From: Atopobium sp. | Lineage (GTDB): Bacteria; Actinomycetota; Coriobacteriia; Coriobacteriales; Atopobiaceae | Assembly: GCA_022732885.1 (NCBI GenBank) | Contig: JAIJTS010000006.1 | Coordinates: 1-64,000 of the forward strand | DNA: 64,000 nucleotides | Direction of reading: 5' to 3' | Shown here: positions 1 through 8,461 of the stretch, in pieces | Position numbering within the stretch: position 1 is the stretch's first letter | Layout of the letters: each line of letters opens with the position of its first letter | The notes under the pieces: model-generated | Seen by the model: only the letters and a program-made list of their open reading frames with translations | What the model was told of the DNA's origin: nothing | Databases searched by the model: none | Translations under genes and position numbers: made by a program

Positions 1-172
1 CACCGGCGGCGCAACTGTTCACGACGTTGCTCTGATGAAGCAAACCGTTGGAGACACCTGCAAGGTTAAGGCAGCTGGCGGTATCCACAATAAGGCTGAC
101 GCAGAGGCTATGGTCGCAGCAGGCGCCGATCGCCTGGGCTGCTCTAGCGGAATCGCTATTGTCACCGAGTAG
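1..172 (+). CDS. deoC: Deoxyribose-phosphate aldolase, C-terminal part
   Basis: Only the last 56 codons are inside the window (in frame from base 2, stop TAG at 170-172). The product cleaves 2-deoxyribose-5-phosphate to glyceraldehyde-3-phosphate and acetaldehyde in the cytoplasm, the last step of deoxynucleoside catabolism. The visible residues [12 protein letters not shown], then VKAAGGI and [14 protein letters not shown], match the conserved end of DeoC: VKAxGGI is the Schiff-base lysine segment and the SSG stretch belongs to the phosphate site. It sits next to yjjW-yjjI, the neighbourhood also seen for the E. coli deo operon, and close to deoB, deoD and deoA here. Confidence 0.93.
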   Translation, partial: TGGATVHDVALMKQTVGDTCKVKAAGGIHNKADAEAMVAAGADRLGCSSGIAIVTE

Positions 173-220
173 CTCGTCAAGCTGTAGTTTGTCGGATAGA
201 CGCTTCATCGATAGGTAAAT

Positions 221-255
221 GAAAACGACCTCGTAGCATGTGCTGCGAGGTCGTT
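221..255 (-). terminator. Hairpin terminator between deoC and yjjW
   Basis: Arms ACGACCTCG (225-233) and CGAGGTCGT (246-254), extended by an imperfect inner stem. On the minus strand the stem is followed by a T-rich run (complement of AAATGAAAA), so it best terminates the yjjI-yjjW transcript. It may also stop deoC readthrough on the plus strand, where the T run is weak. Confidence 0.65.
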
Positions 256-339
256 ATGTGTTGCGATACAAAGCGCGGCAAAAATCGTGGCGAGAAACCC
301 GTTGGAGCTGCGAGCTGTATCGCCCACCCGTCGCAGCGA

Positions 340-1224
340 CTAGCTCACGACAACTTCACCAAAGCCCAGGCTGCGGGCTTGTAACTCAATTGTTTGCATG
401 CGCTCGTCACTTGGAGAAGGAGAGTTCTCCATCGGTCCGCGTACGCCAAAGTGTCTGAACTTCATGAGACGGATGCGCGTCTGACCGACCTTCTCGCCAA
501 AGGTTGTGGCAATGCCATCAACTGCGGCTTCAGCATCGTTCCAGCCTTCGGTTACGATGACGCGAACCTCTTCCAGCTTGTTTTGCTCGGCCAAAAACGC
601 AAGGTTTTTGCGGACGGTAACGCCATTTTCGCCGGTCAGGTGCTCAAACCACTGATCATCCCAGGCTTTAACATCAAGCATGACGCCATTCGAAAGGTCT
701 AGCAGGTCACGGTACTCGGTAAAGTCGATAGTACCGTTTGAGTCAATAAGGCAACTTAGACCAGCCGCATTGCAGTAGGTAAAGAGCTCGTAGAGAAAGT
801 CGGGACGAAGCATACATTCGCCGCCTGAGGTGGTGATGCCGCGAATAAACGGCATGTTTGAAATGCACCGATCGGCAACTTCTCTTGCGCTGAGCAGCTC
901 AATCTTTGGTGTGGACTTGTGCTGGCATACTTTGATGCAGTTGTCGCAGTTGATGCAGATAGAGTTGTCCCATACAACTTTTCCGTTAGCCACAGATAGG
1001 GCGTGAGCTGGACATGGTTTGACGCATGCCTGGCAAGAAATGCATTCCACCTGGGTCTCAGGGTTGTGGCAGTAAGCACAGCGAATGTTGCAGCCTTGGA
1101 GAAAGACAGCAGTTCGGCTTCCTGGTCCATCTACCAGCGAGAAAGGAATGATCTTATTGACAGGAGCAACACACCCGGTTGGATGTGTTGCTCCCAAAGT
1201 TGTTTCAGTTGCAGTGCAAGTCAC
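340..1224 (-). CDS. yjjW: YjjW-family glycyl-radical enzyme activase
   Basis: Radical SAM activase of 294 residues that should install the glycyl radical on the adjacent YjjI protein. CNIRCAYCHNP (residues about 45-55) holds the CxxxCxxC cluster that binds the SAM [4Fe-4S]. It is followed by a ferredoxin-like insert with two further cysteine groups (CISCQACVKPC and CINCDNCIKVC), the eight-cysteine arrangement of GRE activases such as YjjW and unlike the short PflA. TSGGE and later radical SAM elements are present. The start is GTG at 1224, 19 bases after the yjjI stop, with a purine-rich GAAGAG upstream, so the two are probably co-transcribed. The physiological substrate of YjjI is not established. 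Confidence 0.88.
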   Translation of the reverse strand: MTCTATETTLGATHPTGCVAPVNKIIPFSLVDGPGSRTAVFLQGCNIRCAYCHNPETQVECISCQACVKPCPAHALSVANGKVVWDNSICINCDNCIKVCQHKSTPKIELLSAREVADRCISNMPFIRGITTSGGECMLRPDFLYELFTYCNAAGLSCLIDSNGTIDFTEYRDLLDLSNGVMLDVKAWDDQWFEHLTGENGVTVRKNLAFLAEQNKLEEVRVIVTEGWNDAEAAVDGIATTFGEKVGQTRIRLMKFRHFGVRGPMENSPSPSDERMQTIELQARSLGFGEVVVS

Positions 1225-1243
1225 GTTTACGCAGCTCTTCTTT

Positions 1244-2746
1244 CTAGTTGCTCATGCGAACCTTGCGGTCGGCAAGGTGGTTGGCAGTGAAGTTGCCCAG
1301 GCCATCATGGGCGGTGTCCTGAAGAACAACGTTGCCAGACTGGAACTTCTTCATCTCGGAGCGCTTTGCCAAAAAGCCGGTAATGCGGACCAGGTCACCC
1401 TCGGAGCTGTAGAACGAGAGGTACTTGTCGTCGATGGAGAATGCGGCCTTGACTACGTCAACAACAGCATCTGGGTTGCGCTCAGCAGTTGGCTCAGCTG
1501 GGAAGATGTCGGAGACACCACTGTTGAAGAAGCGGTGCATGCGTGCGCTGTGGCGAATGTGATCGTAGAGGTTTGCAGGCTCGTCGCCAACCTTGATGCG
1601 GACGCCTGGGGTAACGCCCTGCTGGTCAGAGAAGCCAGCCTGTGCGTGCAGGGTGAAGCGGCCGCCAAAGACCTCAGAGTAGACGGCATCAAAGCTGTTG
1701 ACCTGGTCGGCAATCTTAACCATGATCTTGTCTGCCAGCTCGTTAGCCTCGTCATCCTTGCCGTAGGTACGGCTGCTATCAAGATGTAGCAGCTCAGCGA
1801 CGCACTCGCTCATGCCGGCAACGCCAAACATGCCGCAGAAGCGCTCGCGAGAAATGAGGCCTTCCTTAGCCAGGAAGCTGGTCTCAAAGAAGTTGGAATC
1901 CTCAACAATAAAGCGAACACGCTCGTTCATGAAGTTAAGAACCTCGCCAGTTGCAGTTGGCAGCAGGTTGTTCATGAAGTCGTCAATGTTAGTTGCAAGT
2001 TTTGCAAGACCAGGAAGAAGTACGCGGCTCAAAGTGTAAGCGCCACCGCCCATAGGAAGGACGTTGTAGCAGCTTACAACGGTATACTCGCCAGGGTAAG
2101 TCTCTTTGTGGATACGGTGATTAGCAAATGCAGGGTTGGAGCAGACCATAGTGGTCTTGACTGCCAGGCGCATGAACTCGTCAGATGTGACCTCTGGGTC
2201 GTACTTGAGGGTAAAGTTTGGAACGGCGTTCATGAGCTCACGATCAACCTCAAGCAGCAGTCTGCCTGCGCGAGTATCCTCTGGGCCAATGTTTGCATGG
2301 CAGTAACCGCTTGCGACAGTACGGTCGATGTGATTCAAGAAGCGCTTAAGACGAGGCTTAATCTCATCGTCAGTCATGCCCTCCAAGAACGGATCAATAA
2401 TCTTGTCCAGCTGGCCAACATAGACAGGACGACTGGTAACGGAAGGAACGTTGTCGTAAAGAGCAGCAAGGCCCCAAAGCAGGTCGTCAAGGTTTTGTGG
2501 CTTGTCAAAGCGTAAAAACTTGGAACCATTCTGAGCAAATACCTGGTAGTCAGGGCAGATGTAGCGAGGACGGTAAGGAGCGTTGCCCTCACACATGTCA
2601 TCAAGAGCATGAGCTGCAAAAAGACGGTCAAATTCAGCCGTTGTCTTAATAGGATGCTCAGAGTTCTCGGCAGCTTGAGCTAGGTGCAGAACCTTCTGCT
2701 TGTACGAGAGGTTGTCGGAAGTGATGATGTCCATAAACTCGCTCAT
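1244..2746 (-). CDS. yjjI: YjjI-family glycyl-radical enzyme
   Basis: 500-residue protein of the DUF3029/YjjI family, related to pyruvate formate-lyase but of unknown reaction. RITGFLAKRSEM near the C terminus is the glycyl-radical loop (radical glycine about residue 457, compare RVSGY in PFL). VVSCYNVLPMGGG (C226) is the likely active-site cysteine loop. The ATG at 2746 follows AAGGAGT at good spacing. It lies directly upstream of its activase and downstream of a Crp/Fnr regulator reading the same way, consistent with anaerobic control. The position beside deoC repeats the E. coli yjjI-yjjW-deoC arrangement, which suggests a role in nucleoside or deoxyribose metabolism; that role is inference. 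Confidence 0.88.
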   Translation of the reverse strand: MSEFMDIITSDNLSYKQKVLHLAQAAENSEHPIKTTAEFDRLFAAHALDDMCEGNAPYRPRYICPDYQVFAQNGSKFLRFDKPQNLDDLLWGLAALYDNVPSVTSRPVYVGQLDKIIDPFLEGMTDDEIKPRLKRFLNHIDRTVASGYCHANIGPEDTRAGRLLLEVDRELMNAVPNFTLKYDPEVTSDEFMRLAVKTTMVCSNPAFANHRIHKETYPGEYTVVSCYNVLPMGGGAYTLSRVLLPGLAKLATNIDDFMNNLLPTATGEVLNFMNERVRFIVEDSNFFETSFLAKEGLISRERFCGMFGVAGMSECVAELLHLDSSRTYGKDDEANELADKIMVKIADQVNSFDAVYSEVFGGRFTLHAQAGFSDQQGVTPGVRIKVGDEPANLYDHIRHSARMHRFFNSGVSDIFPAEPTAERNPDAVVDVVKAAFSIDDKYLSFYSSEGDLVRITGFLAKRSEMKKFQSGNVVLQDTAHDGLGNFTANHLADRKVRMSN

Positions 2747-2895
2747 TAGTACTCCTTACGTTTATCCTGCATTACAGGTTTGTGATTGCGACGGGTACGT
2801 CGGTCGTTCCAAGTTTTGGTGCGCCGCGTTGCATGGCGCGCAGTGCTCAGGGCGAGAAAAACGGTCTTGCCCAAGCGTTGTGTCAGGTACAGAGG

Positions 2896-3627
2896 TTAGT
2901 CCAGAAGGTGGGTTTCTCCCTCGTGTTTCATTGCGTCATCGAGGCGCTGGAACTGCCCCTCGGTAATAACAATCTTGCCGTGCTGAACAGAAACCATGCC
3001 CTTCTCCTTAAGCTCATCGATACCGCGAGCAACGGTCTTTGTGCTGGTACCAATTTTGTCCGCTAGCTCCTGCCTGGTTAGACGTACGGTAAACGGCCAC
3101 TCGACAACGCTGCGGTGAATCTGTTCACGAGTCAGCTCACTAAGCATGTACATTAGGCGCTTAGTGCCGCTCCAAGTCAGCAGGCTGCGCTCGTAACCGG
3201 ACTGACGTGTGAGGTTTTTGATAATCCAGCGCGAGCGGGCGAGAAGAGCCTCGGGGTCCGAACGAATCCATTGCAGGTAGTCTTCACGTGGAATCGAAAT
3301 AAACTCACATCCAGAAGTTGCGGTAAGCGATCCCAGGTAAAACGGACTTTCGCTGATAACCTCCATCTCACCAAAGGCAACAGGGGCGCGATACTCGTCA
3401 ATAACGTATGTGCTACCTGCGGAGTTATGTGAGGTGGTGCGTACGGTGCCTCGACACAGAATGTACACGTTATCAACGCGGTCCAGCATGTGGACAAGGG
3501 TTTGTCCGGAGTTAAGACGAATCTGCCTACAGTGAGAAAGACGATGAGCAGGAACGCGAGAAGCCCATTTGATGATCTTCTTGCGAACGTCAGAATCAAG
3601 ACTATCAAGATAGGTTAGAACGTTCAC
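2896..3627 (-). CDS. Crp/Fnr-family transcription regulator
   Basis: Cytoplasmic DNA-binding regulator with an N-terminal cyclic-nucleotide-binding-like beta-roll (IRLNSGQTLVHMLDRVDNVYILCRGTVR, then VAFGEMEVI) and a C-terminal Crp-type winged helix (LTRQELADKIGTSTKTVARGIDELKEKGMV). Reading can extend to a GTG at 3711, but those extra 28 residues are compositionally odd and lack a ribosome site. The GTG at 3627 is preceded by GAGGG at 5 bases and gives 243 residues, close to the family norm. No N-terminal Fnr-style cysteine cluster is visible. It reads toward yjjI-yjjW, 149 bases upstream of yjjI, so it may control that pair; the effector is unknown. Confidence 0.85.
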   Translation of the reverse strand: MNVLTYLDSLDSDVRKKIIKWASRVPAHRLSHCRQIRLNSGQTLVHMLDRVDNVYILCRGTVRTTSHNSAGSTYVIDEYRAPVAFGEMEVISESPFYLGSLTATSGCEFISIPREDYLQWIRSDPEALLARSRWIIKNLTRQSGYERSLLTWSGTKRLMYMLSELTREQIHRSVVEWPFTVRLTRQELADKIGTSTKTVARGIDELKEKGMVSVQHGKIVITEGQFQRLDDAMKHEGETHLLD

Positions 3628-3824
3628 GCGAGCCCTCGCTGTTCTTGCTGCATATGTCCTTTTTACAGGACAGTTTTGGCTTAAGTTTGAGTAATTGTAC
3701 CTGCTACTCACAATAAAAATAAGGACTTTTGTCCTCTTTTTGAGACAATTTTCTTAAACGTTGTTAGTTTGTCGTCAGTCGGTGGTCAAGCTACGGTCAG
3801 TCTGCGGTCAGGCAGCTGAAAGAC

Positions 3825-3859
3825 AGAAAAAAGTCCCCACATCAAACGATGTGGGGACT
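3825..3859 (-). terminator. Rho-independent terminator after psuG
   Basis: Perfect 12-bp stem AGTCCCCACATC / GATGTGGGGACT (3832-3843 and 3848-3859) with a 4-base loop. On the minus strand it is followed by six T residues, placing it as the end of the psuK-psuG transcript. Confidence 0.9.
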
Positions 3860-3929
3860 GTAAGAAACGTGCTGTTCGCGCGTGCGTTTACACGCACTTG
3901 CGTATTCGAACGCTTGCTCGTGCGAGCAA

Positions 3930-4856
3930 TTACTTGCGTTTGCAAACCTCAGCAGCAACCTTTGCGCCAAGAGCAACGTTGTTGAAGACCAGCTGAATGT
4001 TGGACTCTAGGGAGTTATTGCCGGTAATCTCAGCAACCTTTGCCAGCAAGAATGGTGTGGACTCCTTGCCGTGGATACCGTTTGCCTTTGCCTCTGCAAG
4101 GGCCTTCTCGATAGCTGCGTCAATGGTGTCTTTATCCATTGCGTACTGCTCAGGAATTGGGTTGGTAACCAGAAGACCGCTGTTCATACCAATCTGCTGC
4201 TGGGTAGTGAAGATCTCTGCCAGCTCAGCAGGGGAGTCAACGCGGTAGTCAACGCTAAATCCGCTCTTGCGGGTGTAGAACGCAGGAAGCTCCTCGGTCT
4301 GGTAACCAAGTACTGGAACGCCCTTGGTCTCAAGGTACTCAAGGGTAAGTCCAAGATCAAGAATGGACTTTGCGCCAGCGCAAATGACCATAACAGGAGT
4401 CTGAGCAAGCTCCTCAAGGTCAGCGGAGATGTCCATAGTGGTCTCAGCGCCACGGTGAACGCCGCCGATACCGCCGGTTGCAAAGACGTCGATGCCTGCC
4501 ATGTGAGCAATCATCATGGTAGTAGTGACGGTAGTTGCGCCGTCCTTCTTCTCAGCGATGATAACGGGGAGGTCGCGGCGGCTGACCTTAGCAACCTCGC
4601 GGCCCTTCTTGCCCAGGTAGTCAATCTCGTCAGAGGAAAGACCAGCACGCATCTGGCCGTTAATAATTGCGATAGTTGCAGGAATTGCACCGTTGTCGCG
4701 GATAATCTGCTCAACCTTCAGAGCGGTCTCAACATTTTGTGGGTAAGGCATACCGTGAGAAATGATGGTGGACTCCAGAGCTACAACAGGCTTGTTCTGC
4801 TCAAGAGCCTCTTTGACCTCGTCAGATACAACAAGAAAATCCTTCAGGTTAGACAT
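3930..4856 (-). CDS. psuG: Pseudouridine-5'-phosphate glycosidase
   Basis: 308 residues, the normal family length. PsuG splits pseudouridine-5'-phosphate to uracil and ribose-5-phosphate (C-glycosidic bond) in the cytoplasm. Diagnostic segments are VALESTIISHGMPYPQN near the N terminus, the VSRRDLP region, FATGGIGGVHRGAE, and ICAGAKSILDL with GYQTEELPAFY. The ATG at 4856 follows GGAGT at 5 bases. It lies 74 bases downstream of the kinase psuK, so the pair forms a complete pseudouridine catabolic operon ending at the terminator at 3825-3859. Confidence 0.96.
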   Translation of the reverse strand: MSNLKDFLVVSDEVKEALEQNKPVVALESTIISHGMPYPQNVETALKVEQIIRDNGAIPATIAIINGQMRAGLSSDEIDYLGKKGREVAKVSRRDLPVIIAEKKDGATTVTTTMMIAHMAGIDVFATGGIGGVHRGAETTMDISADLEELAQTPVMVICAGAKSILDLGLTLEYLETKGVPVLGYQTEELPAFYTRKSGFSVDYRVDSPAELAEIFTTQQQIGMNSGLLVTNPIPEQYAMDKDTIDAAIEKALAEAKANGIHGKESTPFLLAKVAEITGNNSLESNIQLVFNNVALGAKVAAEVCKRK

Positions 4857-4930
4857 ATATACTCCAATCGTAAACGACTAATGGAACCGAAAGTAGTACC
4901 GTGCAAACGCCCAGTACCTATATCTTCGCG

Positions 4931-6013
4931 CTAAATTCCTGCGCGCTTGATAACCTCTTCAACGTTGAGCTCACCGTTGATAGTGTCCTCACCCTCAATG
5001 GCCATGCTGGAAGCAGCCATACCTACCAGGCCGGTTTGCTCAAGTGTCATGCCTTGAGTATACGCCCAGGTAACTCCCGCCATCATGGCATCTCCGGCTC
5101 CTGTCATGTTGACTAGCTTTGCAGGAAGCAGTGGCAAGCGGACGGTCTTCTCGTGATCAGCGCAAAGAAGACCTTGCTCTCCAAGGGAGATAAATACGCG
5201 CTTGAGACCTGTTGCAAGCAGTTCATGAGCTGCAGCTTCAAGGGAGGCGTCATCAGTAATCTTAATGCCTGAAAGTACTTCAGCCTCAAGGCGATTTGGT
5301 TTGAGCGTGTGAATTTTACCCAGGACCTTCTTGAGTTTTTGCGCCTTAATGGAAGAAACGGGATCGCAGAAGATGGGACAGGTTACATTTTTGGCAATGA
5401 ACTCAACAGTCTGCTGAGGTAAATTGGTGTCAATTACACAGGCTGCGGCGTGCTGAATAATATCCAGACGCTCCTCAATGCGCTCAGGGGTGACATACTC
5501 GTAAATCTGCATGTCATTGATGGCTTCCTGCATCTCACCGTGCTCATCCATGATGAAGAGGTAGGTAGATGTGGAAGCACCGGGCACCGTAATAGACGAG
5601 TCGATATCAATGCCGCAATCCAGACAACTTTCTTTGAGCTCTCGAGCACGATAGTCCTCGCCAAAAGCAGTGAGCAGACGAACGGCGCTGTTAAGAAGAG
5701 CAAGGTTGTGTGCAACATTTCTACCCACGCCACCAAAGGACATGGTGACTTTACCTGGGTTTGAGTCTCCAGCCACAAGGGAAGAGTCTGGGCGACCAGC
5801 AATATCCATGTTGGCAGCACCAATGACAATAAAGTAGGGACGTTCGCTCAAAATGTAGCGGCGACCTAAAATAGCTCCCTTAGTGGTGAGATTTGAGATA
5901 TGAACTGAAACAGAAGAACGAGAAATACCTGCACGTTCTGCAATTTCCTTCTGAGTAATGGAAGGCTGCTCTTTAATCCAGTTGAAAATCATCTGTTCTC
6001 GATTGGTGAGCAT
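4931..6013 (-). CDS. psuK: Pseudouridine kinase with N-terminal winged helix
   Basis: 360 residues. Residues about 1-58 are a winged helix-turn-helix (REQMIFNWIKEQPSITQKEIAERAGISRSSVSVHISNL written in parts: ITQKEIAERAG, SRSSVSVHI). The rest is a PfkB/ribokinase-type kinase: FGGVGRNVAHNLA is the first signature and NMTGAGDAMMAGV the second, with the catalytic Asp in GAGD. It phosphorylates pseudouridine for PsuG. The HTH-kinase fusion is known among PsuK-like PfkB proteins and suggests that the enzyme regulates its own operon; a perfect inverted repeat lies just upstream (6066-6081). Start ATG at 6013 is preceded by an AGGAGG-like site (complement of GGCCTCCTAGCA). Confidence 0.92.
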   Translation of the reverse strand: MLTNREQMIFNWIKEQPSITQKEIAERAGISRSSVSVHISNLTTKGAILGRRYILSERPYFIVIGAANMDIAGRPDSSLVAGDSNPGKVTMSFGGVGRNVAHNLALLNSAVRLLTAFGEDYRARELKESCLDCGIDIDSSITVPGASTSTYLFIMDEHGEMQEAINDMQIYEYVTPERIEERLDIIQHAAACVIDTNLPQQTVEFIAKNVTCPIFCDPVSSIKAQKLKKVLGKIHTLKPNRLEAEVLSGIKITDDASLEAAAHELLATGLKRVFISLGEQGLLCADHEKTVRLPLLPAKLVNMTGAGDAMMAGVTWAYTQGMTLEQTGLVGMAASSMAIEGEDTINGELNVEEVIKRAGI

Positions 6014-6065
6014 GAGGCCTCCTAGCAGTAAAAATAGAATCTGACTAAATAGGTGCTTATCTTAT

Positions 6066-6081
6066 TTAAGCTAGTGCTTAA
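6066..6081. promoter_or_regulatory. Inverted repeat upstream of psuK, candidate operator
   Basis: Perfect palindrome TTAAGC-TAGT-GCTTAA, 53 bases upstream of the psuK start, with a partial further copy of the half-site word (GTGCTTA) at about 6052. A self-regulating PsuK HTH domain would explain it; binding is inferred. Confidence 0.4.
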
Positions 6082-6218
6082 ATTTACTTGGGACAACAAT
6101 AAGGCAGCTACCAGAGTCTGTAAAGAATGAATTCATTAAATTTTTCCCTGGTGAGCCCAAAGATTTTCTCGCCTCGTTGGTTCTACCTGGTTGATTTTTC
6201 TAAGCATTTGCTGCGCAC

Positions 6219-6366
6219 CGTTTACAGAATTTTAGTATCTGTAAACGCTTGTATCGTGAAAATCTCTCTAAATTGGGCATCGGTATTATGCAACTGTAAT
6301 AATATATTTAATGAATAGTAATGACTCGTCCACATAAGTTAGTTTGCGTACGTATCGTGCGCAAAC
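6219..6366 (+). promoter_or_regulatory. deoB promoter flanked by two candidate operators
   Basis: A promoter-like pair TTGGGC (6273-6278) and TAATAA (6297-6302), spacer 18, lies about 90 bases before deoB. It is flanked by two inverted repeats: CGTTTACAG/CTGTAAACG (6219-6227 and 6239-6247) and GTTTGCG/CGCAAAC (6342-6348 and 6360-6366), both with an 11-base spacer and about 121 bases between centres. The whole 6014-6394 gap is 381 bases of divergent control region between psuK and deoB and also contains one GGCGAGAA site (6166-6173, minus). Confidence 0.45.
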
Positions 6367-6394
6367 GCTTATTTCGGGCGTTTTTGGAGGTAGT

Positions 6395-7585
6395 ATGCCT
6401 AAACGTGTTTTTGTTGTTGTCCTAGATAGTTTTGGCATAGGTGAAGAGCCTGATGCAGCAGCATACGGAGATGAGGGCAGCAATACCCTCTGTGCCTGCG
6501 CAACAAGTGGCGTTCTCAATATCCCAAATATGACAAAGTTGGGCCTTCTTAATATTGATGGCGCTCTGGATTCCGTTTATGACGTTGACCTAAAGCCAAT
6601 TGAAACTCCTGTGGGCGCATATGCTCGTATGCGGGAGAAATCCGCTGGTAAAGACACTACTGTTGGTCACTGGGAGATGGCAGGCGTCATTTCTCCAAAG
6701 AAGTTCCCAACTTATCCTGATGGTTTCCCACAAGACGTCATTGAGGAGTTTGAGCAGAAGACGGGCCGTAAGGTTCTTTGCAACAAACCTTACTCCGGAA
6801 CTGAGGTAATTAGAGACTTTGGTAAAGAGCACATAGAGACTGGTGCTCTGATTGTCTACACCTCAGCAGATTCTGTTTTCCAGATTGCCGCACATGAGGA
6901 CGTGGTAAGCCCCGAGAAACTCTATGAGTATTGCCGCATTGCACGTGAGATTCTTCAGGGTGAGCACGGTGTTGCTCGCGTTATTGCTCGTCCTTTTGAG
7001 GGGGAGTGGCCATACCAGCGCACTTCTCGCCGTCATGACTTCTCGCTTGAGCCAACCGGCCCAACTATGCTTGATCGCCTTAAAGAAAGCGGCTTTGACG
7101 TCCTTTCTATTGGCAAGATTTACGATATCTTTGCCCACCGTGGCATGACTGAGTTTGAGTTCACTACCTGCAATGCAGACGGAATTCAAAAGACCATTGA
7201 GGCTACCAGCAAAGATTTCAATGGTTTGTGCTTCACCAACCTTGTTGATACAGACATGATTTACGGTCACCGCAACGATCCTGTGGGATATTCCAACGCT
7301 CTTTCTTACTTTGACGAGCGCATCCCTCAGATTATTGAGGGACTTCGTGAGGATGACCTGCTTATTATTACCGCAGATCATGGTTGCGATCCTGTAACGC
7401 CATCTACGGATCATTCTCGTGAGTACGTCCCACTGCTTATCACAGGTCCAAAGGTCAAGCCAAACACTAATCTTGGTACAACCGCTACATTTGCCGACAT
7501 GGCCGAGACAATCCTTGATTATTTTGGCGTTGAGCAACTTGGTGTTGGCACTTCTCGCCTGTCAGAGATTCTTAAGGAGAACTAA
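6395..7585 (+). CDS. deoB: Phosphopentomutase
   Basis: 396 residues. It interconverts (deoxy)ribose-1-phosphate and -5-phosphate, linking nucleoside phosphorolysis to DeoC and the pentose phosphate pathway. It is an alkaline-phosphatase-superfamily metalloenzyme: [15 protein letters not shown] gives the first Asp ligand, [11 protein letters not shown] carries the phosphorylated Thr, and [11 protein letters not shown] and ITADHGCDP ... STDHSREY hold the C-terminal metal ligands. Reading is open to 6344, but the ATG at 6395 with GGAGG 5 bases upstream gives [12 protein letters not shown], the usual start. It overlaps deoD by one base (TAATG). Confidence 0.97.
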   Translation: MPKRVFVVVLDSFGIGEEPDAAAYGDEGSNTLCACATSGVLNIPNMTKLGLLNIDGALDSVYDVDLKPIETPVGAYARMREKSAGKDTTVGHWEMAGVISPKKFPTYPDGFPQDVIEEFEQKTGRKVLCNKPYSGTEVIRDFGKEHIETGALIVYTSADSVFQIAAHEDVVSPEKLYEYCRIAREILQGEHGVARVIARPFEGEWPYQRTSRRHDFSLEPTGPTMLDRLKESGFDVLSIGKIYDIFAHRGMTEFEFTTCNADGIQKTIEATSKDFNGLCFTNLVDTDMIYGHRNDPVGYSNALSYFDERIPQIIEGLREDDLLIITADHGCDPVTPSTDHSREYVPLLITGPKVKPNTNLGTTATFADMAETILDYFGVEQLGVGTSRLSEILKEN

Positions 7586-8295
7586 TGGCTACTACCCCAA
7601 CACCTCATAACGCTGCTGTTGAGGGCCAGATTGCTAAGACGGTCCTCATGCCAGGTGATCCTCTGCGTGCAAAGCTTCTTGCAGATACGTACTTAGAGAA
7701 CGTTGAGCAGTTCAACACCGTTCGTAACATGCTTGGCTATACCGGTACTTACAAGGGACAGCCAGTCTCTGTTATGGGTTCTGGCATGGGCATGCCTTCC
7801 ATTGGTATTTATTCTTACGAGCTTTTTAATTTCTACGGAGTTGATAATATTCTCCGCATTGGTAGCGCTGGCGGCCTTTCCCCAGAGGTAAAGCTTAGAG
7901 ACATTGTTATTGGTATGTCTTCCAGCACTGATTCTAATTATCCATCACAGTACGGAATGCCTGGAACTATTGCACCTACTGCAGACTTTGGTCTACTCAG
8001 CAAGGCTGTTGCTGGTGCAGAGAAGCTGGGTTATCCCGTTCGCGTTGGTAATATCTTGGCAAGCGACGTGTTCTATACCGTAGACAACTCGCTTCCAAAA
8101 TGGGCAAGCATGGATGTTCTTGCCGTTGAGATGGAGTCGGCAGCCTTGTATCTCAACGCCATGCACGCTCATAAACATGCACTTACGCTGCTAACTATCT
8201 CTGACCTTCCGCTTACAGGAGAAGCACTTACTGCTGAGGAGCGTCAGACTAGTTTTACACAGATGATGGAGGTTGCTCTTTCTGTTGTTGCTTAA
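7585..8295 (+). CDS. deoD: Purine-nucleoside phosphorylase, DeoD type
   Basis: 236 residues, the length of hexameric DeoD enzymes. It phosphorolyses purine (deoxy)nucleosides to base and (deoxy)ribose-1-phosphate, the substrate of DeoB encoded just upstream. Signatures: [17 protein letters not shown] (phosphate site), [24 protein letters not shown], and VEMESAALY, where Glu residues contact the ribose; [10 protein letters not shown] carries the catalytic Asp. The ATG overlaps the deoB stop and the AAGGAGA before it serves as ribosome site, so translation is coupled. Confidence 0.96.
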   Translation: MATTPTPHNAAVEGQIAKTVLMPGDPLRAKLLADTYLENVEQFNTVRNMLGYTGTYKGQPVSVMGSGMGMPSIGIYSYELFNFYGVDNILRIGSAGGLSPEVKLRDIVIGMSSSTDSNYPSQYGMPGTIAPTADFGLLSKAVAGAEKLGYPVRVGNILASDVFYTVDNSLPKWASMDVLAVEMESAALYLNAMHAHKHALTLLTISDLPLTGEALTAEERQTSFTQMMEVALSVVA

Positions 8296-8410
8296 CACGC
8301 ACACTATTGTGCAAAGCATTGCAGAAAAGCTGCTTGTCATTGCTGTTTATTTTGGAACCATGCGGATTTTCCGCTTAAGCTAGGGAAGTTTGGTCAACTT
8401 CTCATAAAGA

Positions 8411-8428
8411 TCCAGCACTAAAGCTGGA
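8411..8428 (+). promoter_or_regulatory. Leader hairpin before bmpA
   Basis: TCCAGC-ACTAAA-GCTGGA hairpin about 30 bases before the bmpA start, in the 166-base gap after deoD. It has no T run, so it is more likely an mRNA-stabilising or control structure than a terminator. Confidence 0.3.
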
Positions 8429-8461
8429 CGTTCCCGCCATATGAGGTAAGGAGAGCACGGA

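Noticed and set aside
3628..3711. N-terminal 28 residues of the longest Crp/Fnr reading
   Set aside because: Begins with GTG lacking a ribosome site and has atypical composition; the GTG at 3627 is better supported.
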